From positions 1-35,584 of the forward strand of contig JAGQWZ010000130.1 of the NCBI GenBank assembly GCA_020436835.1: a DNA stretch of 35,584 bases. The letters run 5' to 3'. This document shows positions 8,654 to 16,584 of this stretch, one piece after another. Both the position numbers and the translations under genes were made by a program. A model generated the notes under the pieces. The model was not told the DNA's origin. It did not search any database and saw only the letters and a program-made list of their open reading frames with translations. Every line of letters starts with the position of its first letter. Position 1 is the first letter of the stretch. Source of the DNA: Saprospiraceae bacterium (lineage in GTDB: Bacteria; Bacteroidota; Bacteroidia; Chitinophagales; Saprospiraceae).

Positions 8654-11461
8654 TTATTTTATCACGGTGACAGTTCCTGTTTTTTGAAATAATTTCCCAT
8701 TGGTATCCCTCAGTTGCGCACGATATACAAATATTCCGGGGTCACCACTTTGTTCATTTCCCTGCCTTCCGTCCCAGGTGTAGTCAGGGATTTTGGCCAG
8801 GTAGACTCTACCACCCCAACGGTTATAAATCTCCAGACCTACCATTTCGTAATTGGGTGCATAAACTTCAAAGATATCGTTGATTCCGTCACCGTTCGGG
8901 CTAAAACTATTTGGAATATAGATCTGAGCGTCCAAATAAGATACGGTGAAAGTCAAATTATTGAGCTGGCATTCGTCTCCATACTTGCTTTGGAATCCAA
9001 AAAGATACAGTCCTTCATTGGCATTTTGAATCACGGTATCTGAACAAGAACAAATGGTGCTTCCGGGAATATTAAGAATAAAAAAAGTATCGAGCACCTC
9101 GGTATTTCCCAGCACCTTTATCTCTAAGGGAGATCCTGGTAGGATCATCGTATCCTGATTGAGTAAGGTGAGACGCGGTATCTCATGCAGGTCCAGATCG
9201 TATATGCCGCTCCTGCAGCCGGCCTTATCTATCAACTCAAGCTCGTAATTGCCGGCCGAAAGGTCTTCCAATAAGAGACCCGCTTGATCGATTCCATCCA
9301 ATTGTAACGTATAGGGAGCCGCTCCACCTTTGGATGTACGGAGGTCGACCTGATACAATGATAGCTCACAATCGGACACCGTGACCAATGGGATCAATTG
9401 AGGAGCACTGGTATCCATTTCTATTCGTACCGAATCCGTATAAGCACACCCTCGAGCATCGGTAATGCTGAAGGTATGAACTCCGGGGTTTAACCCATTG
9501 ACTGTAAGAAAATTATCAAATGATACCCGGCTTTGGTCGTACAGAAACGGCCCCTGCCCCCCGATCACTTTTTGAATAGTCAGTGACCCATTCGCATTCT
9601 GGCAGTTTGCCGCACTAGTCACGACATCAAGCCCCTGAATACCACCTATCGGAGTACGATATTCAATTTCTTTAACACAGTCACCGTACGAGACCTTTAC
9701 TGTAAATACGCCATGCGGAACATTTTCCATGTAGGGTAGTCCATCAAAAGCATCAATACTCCAATCGAACTCATATTCATTTATCGAGTCACTACTCACG
9801 AGGTAAATACTGGTGGTCGGGGTCTCACAGGTGGCATCCACAATAGAGTCTGTCAAGTGAAATATACAGGTACTTTCAGAGACGAAAAATTCGTATCGTG
9901 TGGTGCAACCCCAACCATCGGTGATTTCCAGGGCATTGAGTCCAACCGGGAGATTCTCTACTTGCCAGGTCGTGTCGCCGGTACTCCACCTCAAGATGTA
10001 AGGACCTTTAGACTCCATCAGTAAGAAAGCTTCTGCCGATTGTCCATTGACAAGTACTTCCGGAATAAATTCAGCAACTTCTGTTAATATGACTTCCATT
10101 GAATCAATACAAAGATCATTGCCAGCTTCTTTTACGTAGATAACCGTTGGCTGCCCGCCCACCAGCCTCACCAGTGAATCGGTACTGTAGTTGATACCAT
10201 CAAGCGAATACAGTAGATTGTTTCCGGTTGCCTGAATCCCAACCAAACCCTTTTTGCAAGTGCTGAGTGTGTCATCAGTCAGACCGAGGATCTCTGGCAC
10301 CTGGGGCAATGGAGGTGATACCCAATGATGATGGGTGATACATTGTGGATTTGCTTTTTCTCTGATTGCCAAATGGTGATTTCCATCTTTTACATTGGTG
10401 AAAATCCATGAATCCTGAAAGGTTTGACCACTGTCAATTGAAAATTCATAAAGATTGGTATCGACCGGTGCCATTCCCAATCTGAAATCTATATAAAGTT
10501 TGGCGAGTGCTCCCTGACATGTAGTATCGGGAAGAGGCTGCCACCATATGGTTAAAAATTCGGGTGCTATATATTCCTGAAGTACTACGGAGTCCAACCA
10601 TACGACCGGACAATTGGAAAAATCATCCCACACGGCCGGCAAATAATTTCCGGCAGTCAGGTTCTCAAATGCAGGTTCAGCCTGCCAGGTTTGACCCCCA
10701 TCGATAGAATAATTTGATGCAACCATTGGGAATTCGATCGATCCATTTTGATCACAGGAAGGCTGCTTAACCGAGAATTGAGGGTATAGTGCTGCTATGT
10801 GTTGTCTAAAGTTGATGATAGTATGAGTATCACAGGAAGAGAATCCACCCCAGGTACCTGGGTACTCAGCGTTTAAGTACAAAGGCAGATCAAAAACGGA
10901 AGGATCAGAGCTGTAAACGATAGCGGATAAACGTTCAAAGGTATACTCGGGAAGTAATGTTATTTCAATTCTAAAGGTGTCATCTCTTACCCCATTAATC
11001 GGAAATGCCTCGTCATACCTGATGCAGTCATTTGAGATCACATATATGGGGATTCCCAGGTCACACTCACCTTTTAGAGAACTTATGGTAGCTGCATCCG
11101 CAGTCATTTGGATGATAACCATCGATCGGGGCGGAATTATGTCACCCGGACCGGCAGAAATTAAATTATCACATTCCTCAAAAACAGATAGATCTCCCTC
11201 TTTCCATCCACACAGTTCTCCCTTCTTATTAATGAAATAATCATTTCGATCGCCGTAAGTATTAAAAATGCTATCCAACCCGATTACTAAACTGTCGACC
11301 GCAAAACCACATTTGGTGTAAAGAAAGATCAACTCTCCTTCCCGATTTGCATTACATCCGGATATCTGAAACCCCAAAACATCAAAGGGCTTGAAAGTCT
11401 GAGAATAGCTCGACAAACTGAACAGATATAAGGTAATGAACAAAAGGTATAACCCCTTCAT
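8654..11461 (-). CDS. Large secreted protein with gliding-motility-type (type B) T9SS C-terminus
   Basis: A 935-aa exported protein. The signal peptide is residues 1-20 (cut near SYSQ). The central part consists of Ig-like/SprB-like segments with recurring patterns of the type GxxPYxxxxDG and NLPxGxxxLxITDxxGC, as in surface adhesins and sugar-binding proteins of this phylum. The last 89 residues (from about 847) are a typical CHU_C/gliding-motility-associated C-terminal domain: IPNSFSPNGDGINDIFEVY, then EIYNRWGGRVY and YTWDG. This type B signal directs secretion by the T9SS and surface attachment. The role is probably adhesion or colony/gliding surface structure; no enzymatic domain is seen. 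Convergent with the S9 peptidase gene; the gene upstream on the same strand lies 143 bp away. Confidence 0.92.
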   Translation of the reverse strand: MKGLYLLFITLYLFSLSSYSQTFKPFDVLGFQISGCNANREGELIFLYTKCGFAVDSLVIGLDSIFNTYGDRNDYFINKKGELCGWKEGDLSVFEECDNLISAGPGDIIPPRSMVIIQMTADAATISSLKGECDLGIPIYVISNDCIRYDEAFPINGVRDDTFRIEITLLPEYTFERLSAIVYSSDPSVFDLPLYLNAEYPGTWGGFSSCDTHTIINFRQHIAALYPQFSVKQPSCDQNGSIEFPMVASNYSIDGGQTWQAEPAFENLTAGNYLPAVWDDFSNCPVVWLDSVVLQEYIAPEFLTIWWQPLPDTTCQGALAKLYIDFRLGMAPVDTNLYEFSIDSGQTFQDSWIFTNVKDGNHHLAIREKANPQCITHHHWVSPPLPQVPEILGLTDDTLSTCKKGLVGIQATGNNLLYSLDGINYSTDSLVRLVGGQPTVIYVKEAGNDLCIDSMEVILTEVAEFIPEVLVNGQSAEAFLLMESKGPYILRWSTGDTTWQVENLPVGLNALEITDGWGCTTRYEFFVSESTCIFHLTDSIVDATCETPTTSIYLVSSDSINEYEFDWSIDAFDGLPYMENVPHGVFTVKVSYGDCVKEIEYRTPIGGIQGLDVVTSAANCQNANGSLTIQKVIGGQGPFLYDQSRVSFDNFLTVNGLNPGVHTFSITDARGCAYTDSVRIEMDTSAPQLIPLVTVSDCELSLYQVDLRTSKGGAAPYTLQLDGIDQAGLLLEDLSAGNYELELIDKAGCRSGIYDLDLHEIPRLTLLNQDTMILPGSPLEIKVLGNTEVLDTFFILNIPGSTICSCSDTVIQNANEGLYLFGFQSKYGDECQLNNLTFTVSYLDAQIYIPNSFSPNGDGINDIFEVYAPNYEMVGLEIYNRWGGRVYLAKIPDYTWDGRQGNEQSGDPGIFVYRAQLRDTNGKLFQKTGTVTVIK

Positions 11462-11604
11462 CTGGCATTGAGGTTGGTAATCAACTACTTAAAGCTATTA
11501 CTTAGCAACCAGATAGGCAATGAGGAATGCCAAATTCTTACGAATTTAACATTTTAAATGCACATGAAAATCTCCTGATTGATGCCTCAGAAAAGACATT
11601 TTCT

Positions 11605-13104
11605 CTACCAGGTACGAACCACTCCTACCGGCATATTCTCATCAAAACGGCCTGCCAGGATCGGCGTTTGAGCTTGCTTTGTATAACTGCGGACTGTGCT
11701 GTACACATATTTATACAACTCTGTCACTGAAACGATCTGATCACCATCTGTATCTGCTTCACCTTTAAGTCCTTTGATCAGGAAGTGACTAAATATTCCT
11801 TGTCGCAAACCTTCAGATTCGAGGGAATATTCTTCCTTTTTTGACGAGAGTAAGAAGGCGGTTCCTCCCGTCGTTTCATTCAATTTAGAGTACAGCATTT
11901 CCACTGACTGGGTTAAGGCTGTCCGGGTACTGAGCAGACTCCCGGAATAACAAGCATCGGCAACGTAGAGTTTTTGTTTGGCTTTACAAGCCTGCAGCCT
12001 TTCTTTCACCTCTTCATAGGCCAGGGAGTTGCGATATCCGTCCGAATCGATGGGTAAAAAGTGGCCATTGATTCCGTGACCGGAAAAAAAGCAAAAAACA
12101 GCGTCGTTTTCTCCTGCCCGGGCAACCAGGTCATCCAGCGATCGCATGATATTCTTTTTGGTGGCGCTCTCATCGATCAGTATATTGACCTGTTCGTCTG
12201 CCAGGGCTCCACCTTCGGGACTCTTCAGAAATGCATAGACCCGGTAGGCGTCATCATCTGTATATTTAAGTGCTTCGAAACTTTCATATCTCGAAACACC
12301 TACCAGCAACGCATAGATCTTGCTCTCCTTTTTTTCCTTTTTTATGGGCTGGGATTTTAGAATTTTCTTGCCTCGCACAAACTGTCCATTCTGCCATACC
12401 CCTTCGAGCACATCCCCATTGGCGTATTCCATTTTACCTCTTCCATTTGGTTGATCCCGGTACCATTCACCAGCGTAATGATCTCCATTTTGGTAAAGGC
12501 ATATCCCTTCTCCATGCGGCGCACCATTTAAGAATTCACCTTCGAAATGACTTCCATCGCTATAATCAAATTTACCGATTCCGGTCCTGCAGTCTTCTAT
12601 ATTGCAGTCCTGCAATTCTTCGTAGACAACCTCCGTAGCCGTCTCGTGCTCCGGCTCTTCCCTGGCTCCTTCCTGTTGCAATAACTGACCGCTTTCCCAA
12701 ATACCTACGGTAGTTTCTTCGTCCGGCTTATAAAGGCTGCCCTCTCCGTGGGGTTTACCATCCTTCCAGTATCCTTCGTAGCGATTTCCATTTTTAAATT
12801 GATAGATGCCATATCCATTAAAGCGATTGGAAACAAACTGGCCCGAATAGGTCTCACCGGAAGTGAAGATCATTTTGCCTTCTCCTTCCTTCATGCTTTT
12901 TTTCCAATTCCCAACGTATTTGTTTCCATTGGAAAATATCAGTGTACCGAAGCCATCAGGCTGATGAGATGCGAAATCTCCGGAATAGATTGCCCCATTC
13001 TGGTAACGGTAAACTCCTTTACCGTTTTTACAATTACCTTTGATGCATTGGGCGGAAAGAATAACGGGCAGACAAAGCAACACTACAAAAAGCCAATTTT
13101 TCAT
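11605..13104 (-). CDS. Exported MORN-repeat / caspase-like (C14) protein
   Basis: A 499-aa protein with a signal peptide (1-19, cut after SAQ), a run of MORN repeats (about residues 25-145 and 170-245; units like GNKYVGNWKKSMKEGEGKM), a Lys-rich linker (250-262) and a caspase-like domain (263-495). The catalytic dyad is His343 in CFFSGHGING and Cys385 in YVADACYSGS. An EF-hand-like acidic loop DTDGDQIVSVTE (451-462) could bind calcium, as in many bacterial metacaspase relatives. MORN repeats may bind membranes or act as a spacer. An exported caspase-MORN fusion suggests proteolysis in the periplasm or at the surface rather than cytoplasmic cell death; specificity (Arg/Lys is usual for metacaspases) is inferred. 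Divergent from the DUF4920 gene. Confidence 0.93.
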   Translation of the reverse strand: MKNWLFVVLLCLPVILSAQCIKGNCKNGKGVYRYQNGAIYSGDFASHQPDGFGTLIFSNGNKYVGNWKKSMKEGEGKMIFTSGETYSGQFVSNRFNGYGIYQFKNGNRYEGYWKDGKPHGEGSLYKPDEETTVGIWESGQLLQQEGAREEPEHETATEVVYEELQDCNIEDCRTGIGKFDYSDGSHFEGEFLNGAPHGEGICLYQNGDHYAGEWYRDQPNGRGKMEYANGDVLEGVWQNGQFVRGKKILKSQPIKKEKKESKIYALLVGVSRYESFEALKYTDDDAYRVYAFLKSPEGGALADEQVNILIDESATKKNIMRSLDDLVARAGENDAVFCFFSGHGINGHFLPIDSDGYRNSLAYEEVKERLQACKAKQKLYVADACYSGSLLSTRTALTQSVEMLYSKLNETTGGTAFLLSSKKEEYSLESEGLRQGIFSHFLIKGLKGEADTDGDQIVSVTELYKYVYSTVRSYTKQAQTPILAGRFDENMPVGVVRTW

Positions 13105-13247
13105 TGAATCGAATTTGTTTCATTTTGTATAGAGTTGTCGCTACGCTACTGGATTTTAGACACCTTATTAACTGAATTGGAGGGAATATATTGCGAAATT
13201 GCATCGTTTAGTCATCATATTTATGGTTTAATAAAATTCATTTGAAA

Positions 13248-13721
13248 ATGAAAATTCTCTACAAATCCTGCTTCATCGCTTTGGCCATGGTATGTATTAG
13301 TCCGTTTGTAAATGCACAAGAGGATAAATACCAGTCTTTTGGCGATGAAATTAATCCTGAATCAGCGATTTCAGTTGCAAATCTGCTGGCCGCTCTGGAG
13401 GGACAAGACTCTGTTCAGGCCAAAGTGGAAGGTCAGATCAACAATGTATGCCAGGTGAAAGGTTGTTGGATGAACATCAGTGATGAGTCAGTTCAAGATC
13501 CTGTTTTTGTACAGTTCAAGGATTACGCTTTTTTTGTTCCTAAAGATGCCGCTGGTAAAAATGTCATCATTGAGGGTATTGCCTATAGAGAAATGACTTC
13601 TGTTGAAGATCTCCAACATTTCGCCAAGGATGCAGGTAAATCGGAAGAAGAAATTGCTAAAATAACCGAGCCGGTCGAAGAGATTCGATTTATGGCCAAG
13701 GGAGTCTTAATAAAAAGTTAA
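13248..13721 (+). CDS. DUF4920 secreted protein
   Basis: A protein of 157 aa from ATG at 13248; a TTG two codons earlier is less likely. The N-terminus is a signal peptide (cut after VNAQ, about residue 24). The rest is a small OB-like domain with the family hallmark VEGQINNVCQVKGCWMNI, carrying Cys68 and Cys73 in a CxxxGCW motif, then VFVQFKDYAFFVPKDAAGKN and VIIEGIAYREM. DUF4920 proteins are restricted mainly to Bacteroidota; the paired Cys suggest a metal or redox site but no function is established. Single-gene unit, divergent from the MORN/caspase gene and convergent with the BioD-like gene. Confidence 0.9.
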   Translation: MKILYKSCFIALAMVCISPFVNAQEDKYQSFGDEINPESAISVANLLAALEGQDSVQAKVEGQINNVCQVKGCWMNISDESVQDPVFVQFKDYAFFVPKDAAGKNVIIEGIAYREMTSVEDLQHFAKDAGKSEEEIAKITEPVEEIRFMAKGVLIKS

Positions 13722-13724
13722 GAA

Positions 13725-13907
13725 AGTAGGCAGCAGGCTGCAAAGCTGTGTCGTTGTAAAAGAAAAGCAGCCCCCGTTTTTATTAAAAAACTCTCTACTG
13801 CTATACTTAATAAAAGGGAATCTTGAATTTAAGAAGTGGGGGCTGCCCTACCTATTTCATAATACCTACCCTTAAGGTAGGCTATATTTACCTATAAAAC
13901 CGGTTTT
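13725..13907. repeat. Cluster of overlapping inverted repeats between convergent genes
   Basis: GCAGC/GCTGC hairpin (13730-13741); GCAGCCCCC (13767-13775) pairing perfectly with GGGGGCTGC (13838-13846) across a 62-nt loop that itself holds GTTTTT/AAAAAC (13776-13791); CCTACC/GGTAGG (13865-13881); and the palindrome AAAACCGGTTTT (13896-13907). On the minus strand GGGGGCTGC is followed by TTTTCTTTT, so the long stem may be the terminator of the BioD-like gene. GTAGG-CAGC at 13727-13734 can pair with the same right arm, giving two competing folds. Confidence 0.5.
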
Positions 13908-13924
13908 CACCCAATTTTATTTCG

Positions 13925-15034
13925 TCAGATTGTTTTAATTTGAATAGAATCCATTATTCGATTCAGATCGATGTTTTCTTCAATCAAGGTGATGGCGCGA
14001 TCGATCTTCCAGGGTGTGCTCAAATTGATCTTAACTTCAATCTTACTTATTTTAATAACCGATCCATAGGTGTCAAGATGGGTGCGAATCAAGGGAAGAC
14101 GATGACGCTTGATGTAGGACATACACTCATCATTGATTTCTCCTTCTCCGGTAGCCACAATACCAGCCAACGGAGATCTCTCGACATCGTTTACCTGTGA
14201 CAGTAAATCAATTTTATGGACCGCATTATTGAGCCGGTCCGCTCCCACGACCAGGAGAATATTTTTGGCTTGCTTAATCCGGTTGATATCAATTAAAGAT
14301 CCAGCCATAATATCTTCGACCTGTCGTTCTATTTGATCAGTATTCTCGATGACCGTTCCGTTTACCGCATCGCAAATGGTACTGATGATTGGATAAGCGA
14401 GAGCTTCATCATACGGCATTACTCCCAGGAGGGTCAGCCCCATTTCCCTGAGTTTCTTACCTACATAGTAACTGACTTTGTCCAATTTCTCCGGCATAAC
14501 CTTATTTACAATTACCCCGACCACAGGTATTTGCTGCTCTCTGAACATGGCCAAGCTCACATTCAATCGATCGATCGTGCTACCAATTCCTCCCTCCACA
14601 ATCATAATGACAGACGCATCAACCAGCCGGGCAACATCAGCATTTGAAAGATTAACAATACTGCCAACTCCAGGATGTCCGGTACCTTCGAATATTACAA
14701 AATCGTGATGATCCTTCAGATAAGCCGCCGCTCTTTCAATGTCTTGCCTGAAGTTAAATGATTGAGGATCATCCAGATAGGCCGTCGTCGCTCCTTGACC
14801 CAGGATCACCGGGGAATGGTGATCGGGTTTTATTTCAAATCCCAGGAGGTCGGCAAAGAGCAGGGTATCCTTATCCACCCGGATATTTTTTAAATCCAGA
14901 AAACGCTGGCCAACCGGCTTGCAATAACCAATATTGATTCCGTTCTTTCTAATGACCGAGACTAATCCCAGGGTACTGGTGGTTTTGCCGACATGTTGAT
15001 TGGTTGCGGCTACATATAGACTTCGGGCTTTCAT
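13925..15034 (-). CDS. BioD-like P-loop / DRTGG-domain protein (Pta N-terminal-like)
   Basis: A 369-aa protein from ATG at 15034, the start that puts the P-loop strand directly after the N-terminus (MKARSLYVAATNQHVGKTTS); an ATG at 15067 would add 11 residues and run back towards a terminator. Residues 1 to about 215 are a dethiobiotin-synthetase-like (AAA_26) domain with P-loop ATNQHVGKTT and the switch-like IFEGTGHPGVGS. The middle (about 215-320) resembles a DRTGG domain, ending in RTHLDTYGSVIKISK. This is the arrangement of the N-terminal half of long phosphotransacetylases, but the acetyltransferase catalytic domain is missing, so it is a stand-alone COG0857-type protein, possibly regulatory. 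No biotin genes are nearby, so dethiobiotin synthesis is not claimed. A terminator of the tRNA-like RNA unit lies 38 bp upstream. Confidence 0.85.
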   Translation of the reverse strand: MKARSLYVAATNQHVGKTTSTLGLVSVIRKNGINIGYCKPVGQRFLDLKNIRVDKDTLLFADLLGFEIKPDHHSPVILGQGATTAYLDDPQSFNFRQDIERAAAYLKDHHDFVIFEGTGHPGVGSIVNLSNADVARLVDASVIMIVEGGIGSTIDRLNVSLAMFREQQIPVVGVIVNKVMPEKLDKVSYYVGKKLREMGLTLLGVMPYDEALAYPIISTICDAVNGTVIENTDQIERQVEDIMAGSLIDINRIKQAKNILLVVGADRLNNAVHKIDLLSQVNDVERSPLAGIVATGEGEINDECMSYIKRHRLPLIRTHLDTYGSVIKISKIEVKINLSTPWKIDRAITLIEENIDLNRIMDSIQIKTI

Positions 15035-15070
15035 GGCAGTCAAATTACCAAAAAAGGATAGATCCACCTA

Positions 15071-15118
15071 TAAAAAAGCCCTATCCAAAAATCGACTTTA
15101 TGATTTTCAAATAAGGCT
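15071..15118 (-). terminator. Terminator of the tRNA-like RNA unit
   Basis: On the minus strand AGCCTTAT (15118-15111) pairs with ATAGGGCT (15084-15077), with an inner AAAATC/GATTTT stem, followed by TTTTTTA. Strong intrinsic terminator between the tRNA-like RNA (ends 15133) and the BioD-like gene (starts 15034), so that gene needs readthrough or a promoter inside the terminator region. Confidence 0.8.
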
Positions 15119-15132
15119 GAAAGCTCTATGTG

Positions 15133-15293
15133 CTGTGAGAGAAGGATTCGAACCTCCACGAGGTGGTTAGCTAATACGCAAAAACTTAAGTGGTCAACCC
15201 TAGTTCCGATTTCTCGGAGCATTACGCAATGTTTATCCCAGACTCCCCACCCCCGAGACAAGAGGGCACGTCTACCGGTTTCGTCATCTCACA
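15133..15293 (-). ncRNA. 161-nt RNA with tRNA-Leu-like ends and a 92-nt variable region
   Basis: On the minus strand the ends form an excellent tRNA frame: 7-bp acceptor TGTGAGA (15293-15287) / TCTCACA (15140-15134), T8-G9, Leu-type D-arm ACG-AAACCGGTAGA-CGT with the G18G19 and A21 equivalents, 5-bp anticodon-like stem CCCTC/GGGGG (15266-15262 and 15254-15250), and T-arm GGAGG-TTCGAAT-CCTTC. The anticodon loop is TTGTCTC (GTC, Asp), incompatible with a Leu-type body. Between positions 43 and 49 lie 92 nt (15249-15158) that contain hairpins CATT-GCGT-AATG (15231-15220) and TCCGA-GAAA-TCGGA (15218-15205, GNRA loop). Discriminator is G and no CCA is encoded. It is too short for tmRNA or a known group I intron. 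A promoter and terminator flank it. Probably a tRNA mimic, not a decoding tRNA. Confidence 0.7.
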
Positions 15294-15307
15294 ATTTCAA
15301 TTTTTTC

Positions 15308-15327
15308 AATCAGAACATTTCCTGATT
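15308..15327 (-). other. Leader hairpin of the tRNA-like RNA
   Basis: AATCAG / CTGATT, a perfect 6-bp stem with an 8-nt loop, lies exactly at the predicted transcript start and upstream of the 161-nt RNA. Its position parallels the leader hairpin of the tRNA-Ile/Ala transcript at 1332-1350. Confidence 0.5.
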
Positions 15328-15333
15328 CTTCAA

Positions 15334-15365
15334 CAAATTTAAAGAAAGCTTTTATTCTATGCAAA
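15334..15365 (-). promoter_or_regulatory. Bacteroidota-type promoter of the tRNA-like RNA
   Basis: On the minus strand TTTG (15365-15362), a 20-nt spacer, then TAAATTTG (15341-15334): a full match to the Bacteroidota -33 / -7 consensus. The predicted start is near 15327, about 34 nt before the tRNA-like fold. It is the best promoter match in the window and supports independent transcription of the RNA. Confidence 0.8.
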
Positions 15366-15501
15366 TATTGCAACTTATAATTCTTTATTTTATATATTTA
15401 TCAAATAAATGCCCTTTTTCGTGAAAAAGAAATTATTTCATATTGAAAGATCGGGGCTCAATTAATGAATTCTCAACATCAAAGAGGGAAAAATCTCATT
15501 T

Positions 15502-16551
15502 TTGCATAAAATCAAGCCAAATTTGTCCATTTATCCTCGGTTCTATCCCTGTATTTTATTTTTTGTCCTCGTCCTCTCTTGTTCAGTACAGGAAAATCAG
15601 GTGGTTTTTTCCAGGAAGCCCATCTGCGGGCTGACCATGGTTGCACCACCCAAACCGTTTTCGAATGATCCGATGTTGGCCATGAAAGACATTCATTGCA
15701 ACTGGATCGCTATAGTGCCGTATGCGTTTACTCCCCGAAATGAACCGGTAGTGCGATTTGGATCCAGTCACCAATGGTGGGGCGAGAGTCCGGAAGGAAT
15801 TAAAGAATCCATCCAAAGGGCAAAAGCAGCCGGGATGAAAGTTATGCTAAAACCCCAGGTTTGGAGTCATGGTTGGTGGACCGGTGATTATGACTTTGAA
15901 TCAACCGGGGAGTGGAGTCAATGGGAAAAACAGTATTCGGAGTACATCTTATATTATGCTTCGCTGGCTGATTCGATGCAAGTGGATCTCTTTTGCATAG
16001 GCACCGAATTTAAAAATGCAATAAAGAGCCGACCTCAATACTGGCGAAATCTCATCGATTCCATACGGCAGCAGTTTCATGGTTCACTGACCTATGCGGC
16101 TAATTGGGATAATTTCGAACACATCCCTTTTTGGGACCAGTTAGACATCATTGGAATAAACGCATATTTTCCTCTTATTGATGATCATAAACCTACGATA
16201 CATCGACTTAAAAAAGCCTGGAAGAAACCCCTCCATCAAATACGAAATTGTCAGAAAGCGTTTGACAAACCAGTTGTTTTCACAGAATATGGATATTTAA
16301 GTGTCAGTGGAGCAACTTTTAACACCTGGGAGCTTGAACACCGGCTAGATGAGCTCTCCGTCAATCAGGAAGCTCAGGCAATCGCTATTGATGCACTCCA
16401 TACGGTCTTTGCCGGCGAAACTTACTGGCAGGGCGGTTTCGTATGGAAATGGTATCCAGACATGCAAGGACATGAGGGCTATCCCGCTAAAGACTATACC
16501 CCGCAGGGTAAAACAGCCGAAAAAGTTTTAAAAAGATGGTTTAGTCTCTAA
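15502..16551 (+). CDS. Glycoside hydrolase family 113-like lipoprotein (endo-mannanase-like)
   Basis: A 349-aa protein. An in-frame TGA at 15466 and the lack of any ATG before the mature domain make TTG at 15502 the likely start; an AGAGGGA stretch at 15483-15489 precedes it, a rare purine-rich site here. The N-terminus has a hydrophobic core ending in VLVLSC (Cys27), a plausible lipoprotein site. The rest is a TIM-barrel of the GH113 type: WIAIVPYAFTPRNEPVV, then acid/base Glu169 in FCIGTEFKN and nucleophile Glu262 in VFTEYGYLS, with aromatic substrate-site motifs QWWGES and WSHGWWTGDY. GH113 enzymes characterised so far hydrolyse beta-1,4-mannan; substrate here is inferred. Six bp upstream of the panC frame, so the two may be cotranscribed. 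Confidence 0.88.
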   Translation: MHKIKPNLSIYPRFYPCILFFVLVLSCSVQENQVVFSRKPICGLTMVAPPKPFSNDPMLAMKDIHCNWIAIVPYAFTPRNEPVVRFGSSHQWWGESPEGIKESIQRAKAAGMKVMLKPQVWSHGWWTGDYDFESTGEWSQWEKQYSEYILYYASLADSMQVDLFCIGTEFKNAIKSRPQYWRNLIDSIRQQFHGSLTYAANWDNFEHIPFWDQLDIIGINAYFPLIDDHKPTIHRLKKAWKKPLHQIRNCQKAFDKPVVFTEYGYLSVSGATFNTWELEHRLDELSVNQEAQAIAIDALHTVFAGETYWQGGFVWKWYPDMQGHEGYPAKDYTPQGKTAEKVLKRWFSL

Positions 16552-16584
16552 TTTTGATTGAACTCTGAACTTCCTTTTCTTCCT

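Noticed and set aside
13925..15034. Dethiobiotin synthetase (bioD)
   Set aside because: The length and the DRTGG-like second domain fit the Pta N-terminal type; no other biotin genes are nearby.
15133..15293. tmRNA or intron-containing tRNA-Leu
   Set aside because: No tag frame or tmRNA 5' motif; the insert is far below group I intron size, no core motifs are present, and no 3' exon segment completes a Leu anticodon stem.
15128..15325. 65-codon plus-strand and 73-codon minus-strand frames over the tRNA-like RNA
   Set aside because: They are chance frames across a structured RNA; the base pairing and promoter/terminator layout explain the sequence better.
15414..15429. CTTTTT/AAAAAG hairpin upstream of the GH113-like gene
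   Set aside because: It is an A/T-only palindrome in an AT-rich region and can easily occur by chance; no role could be assigned.
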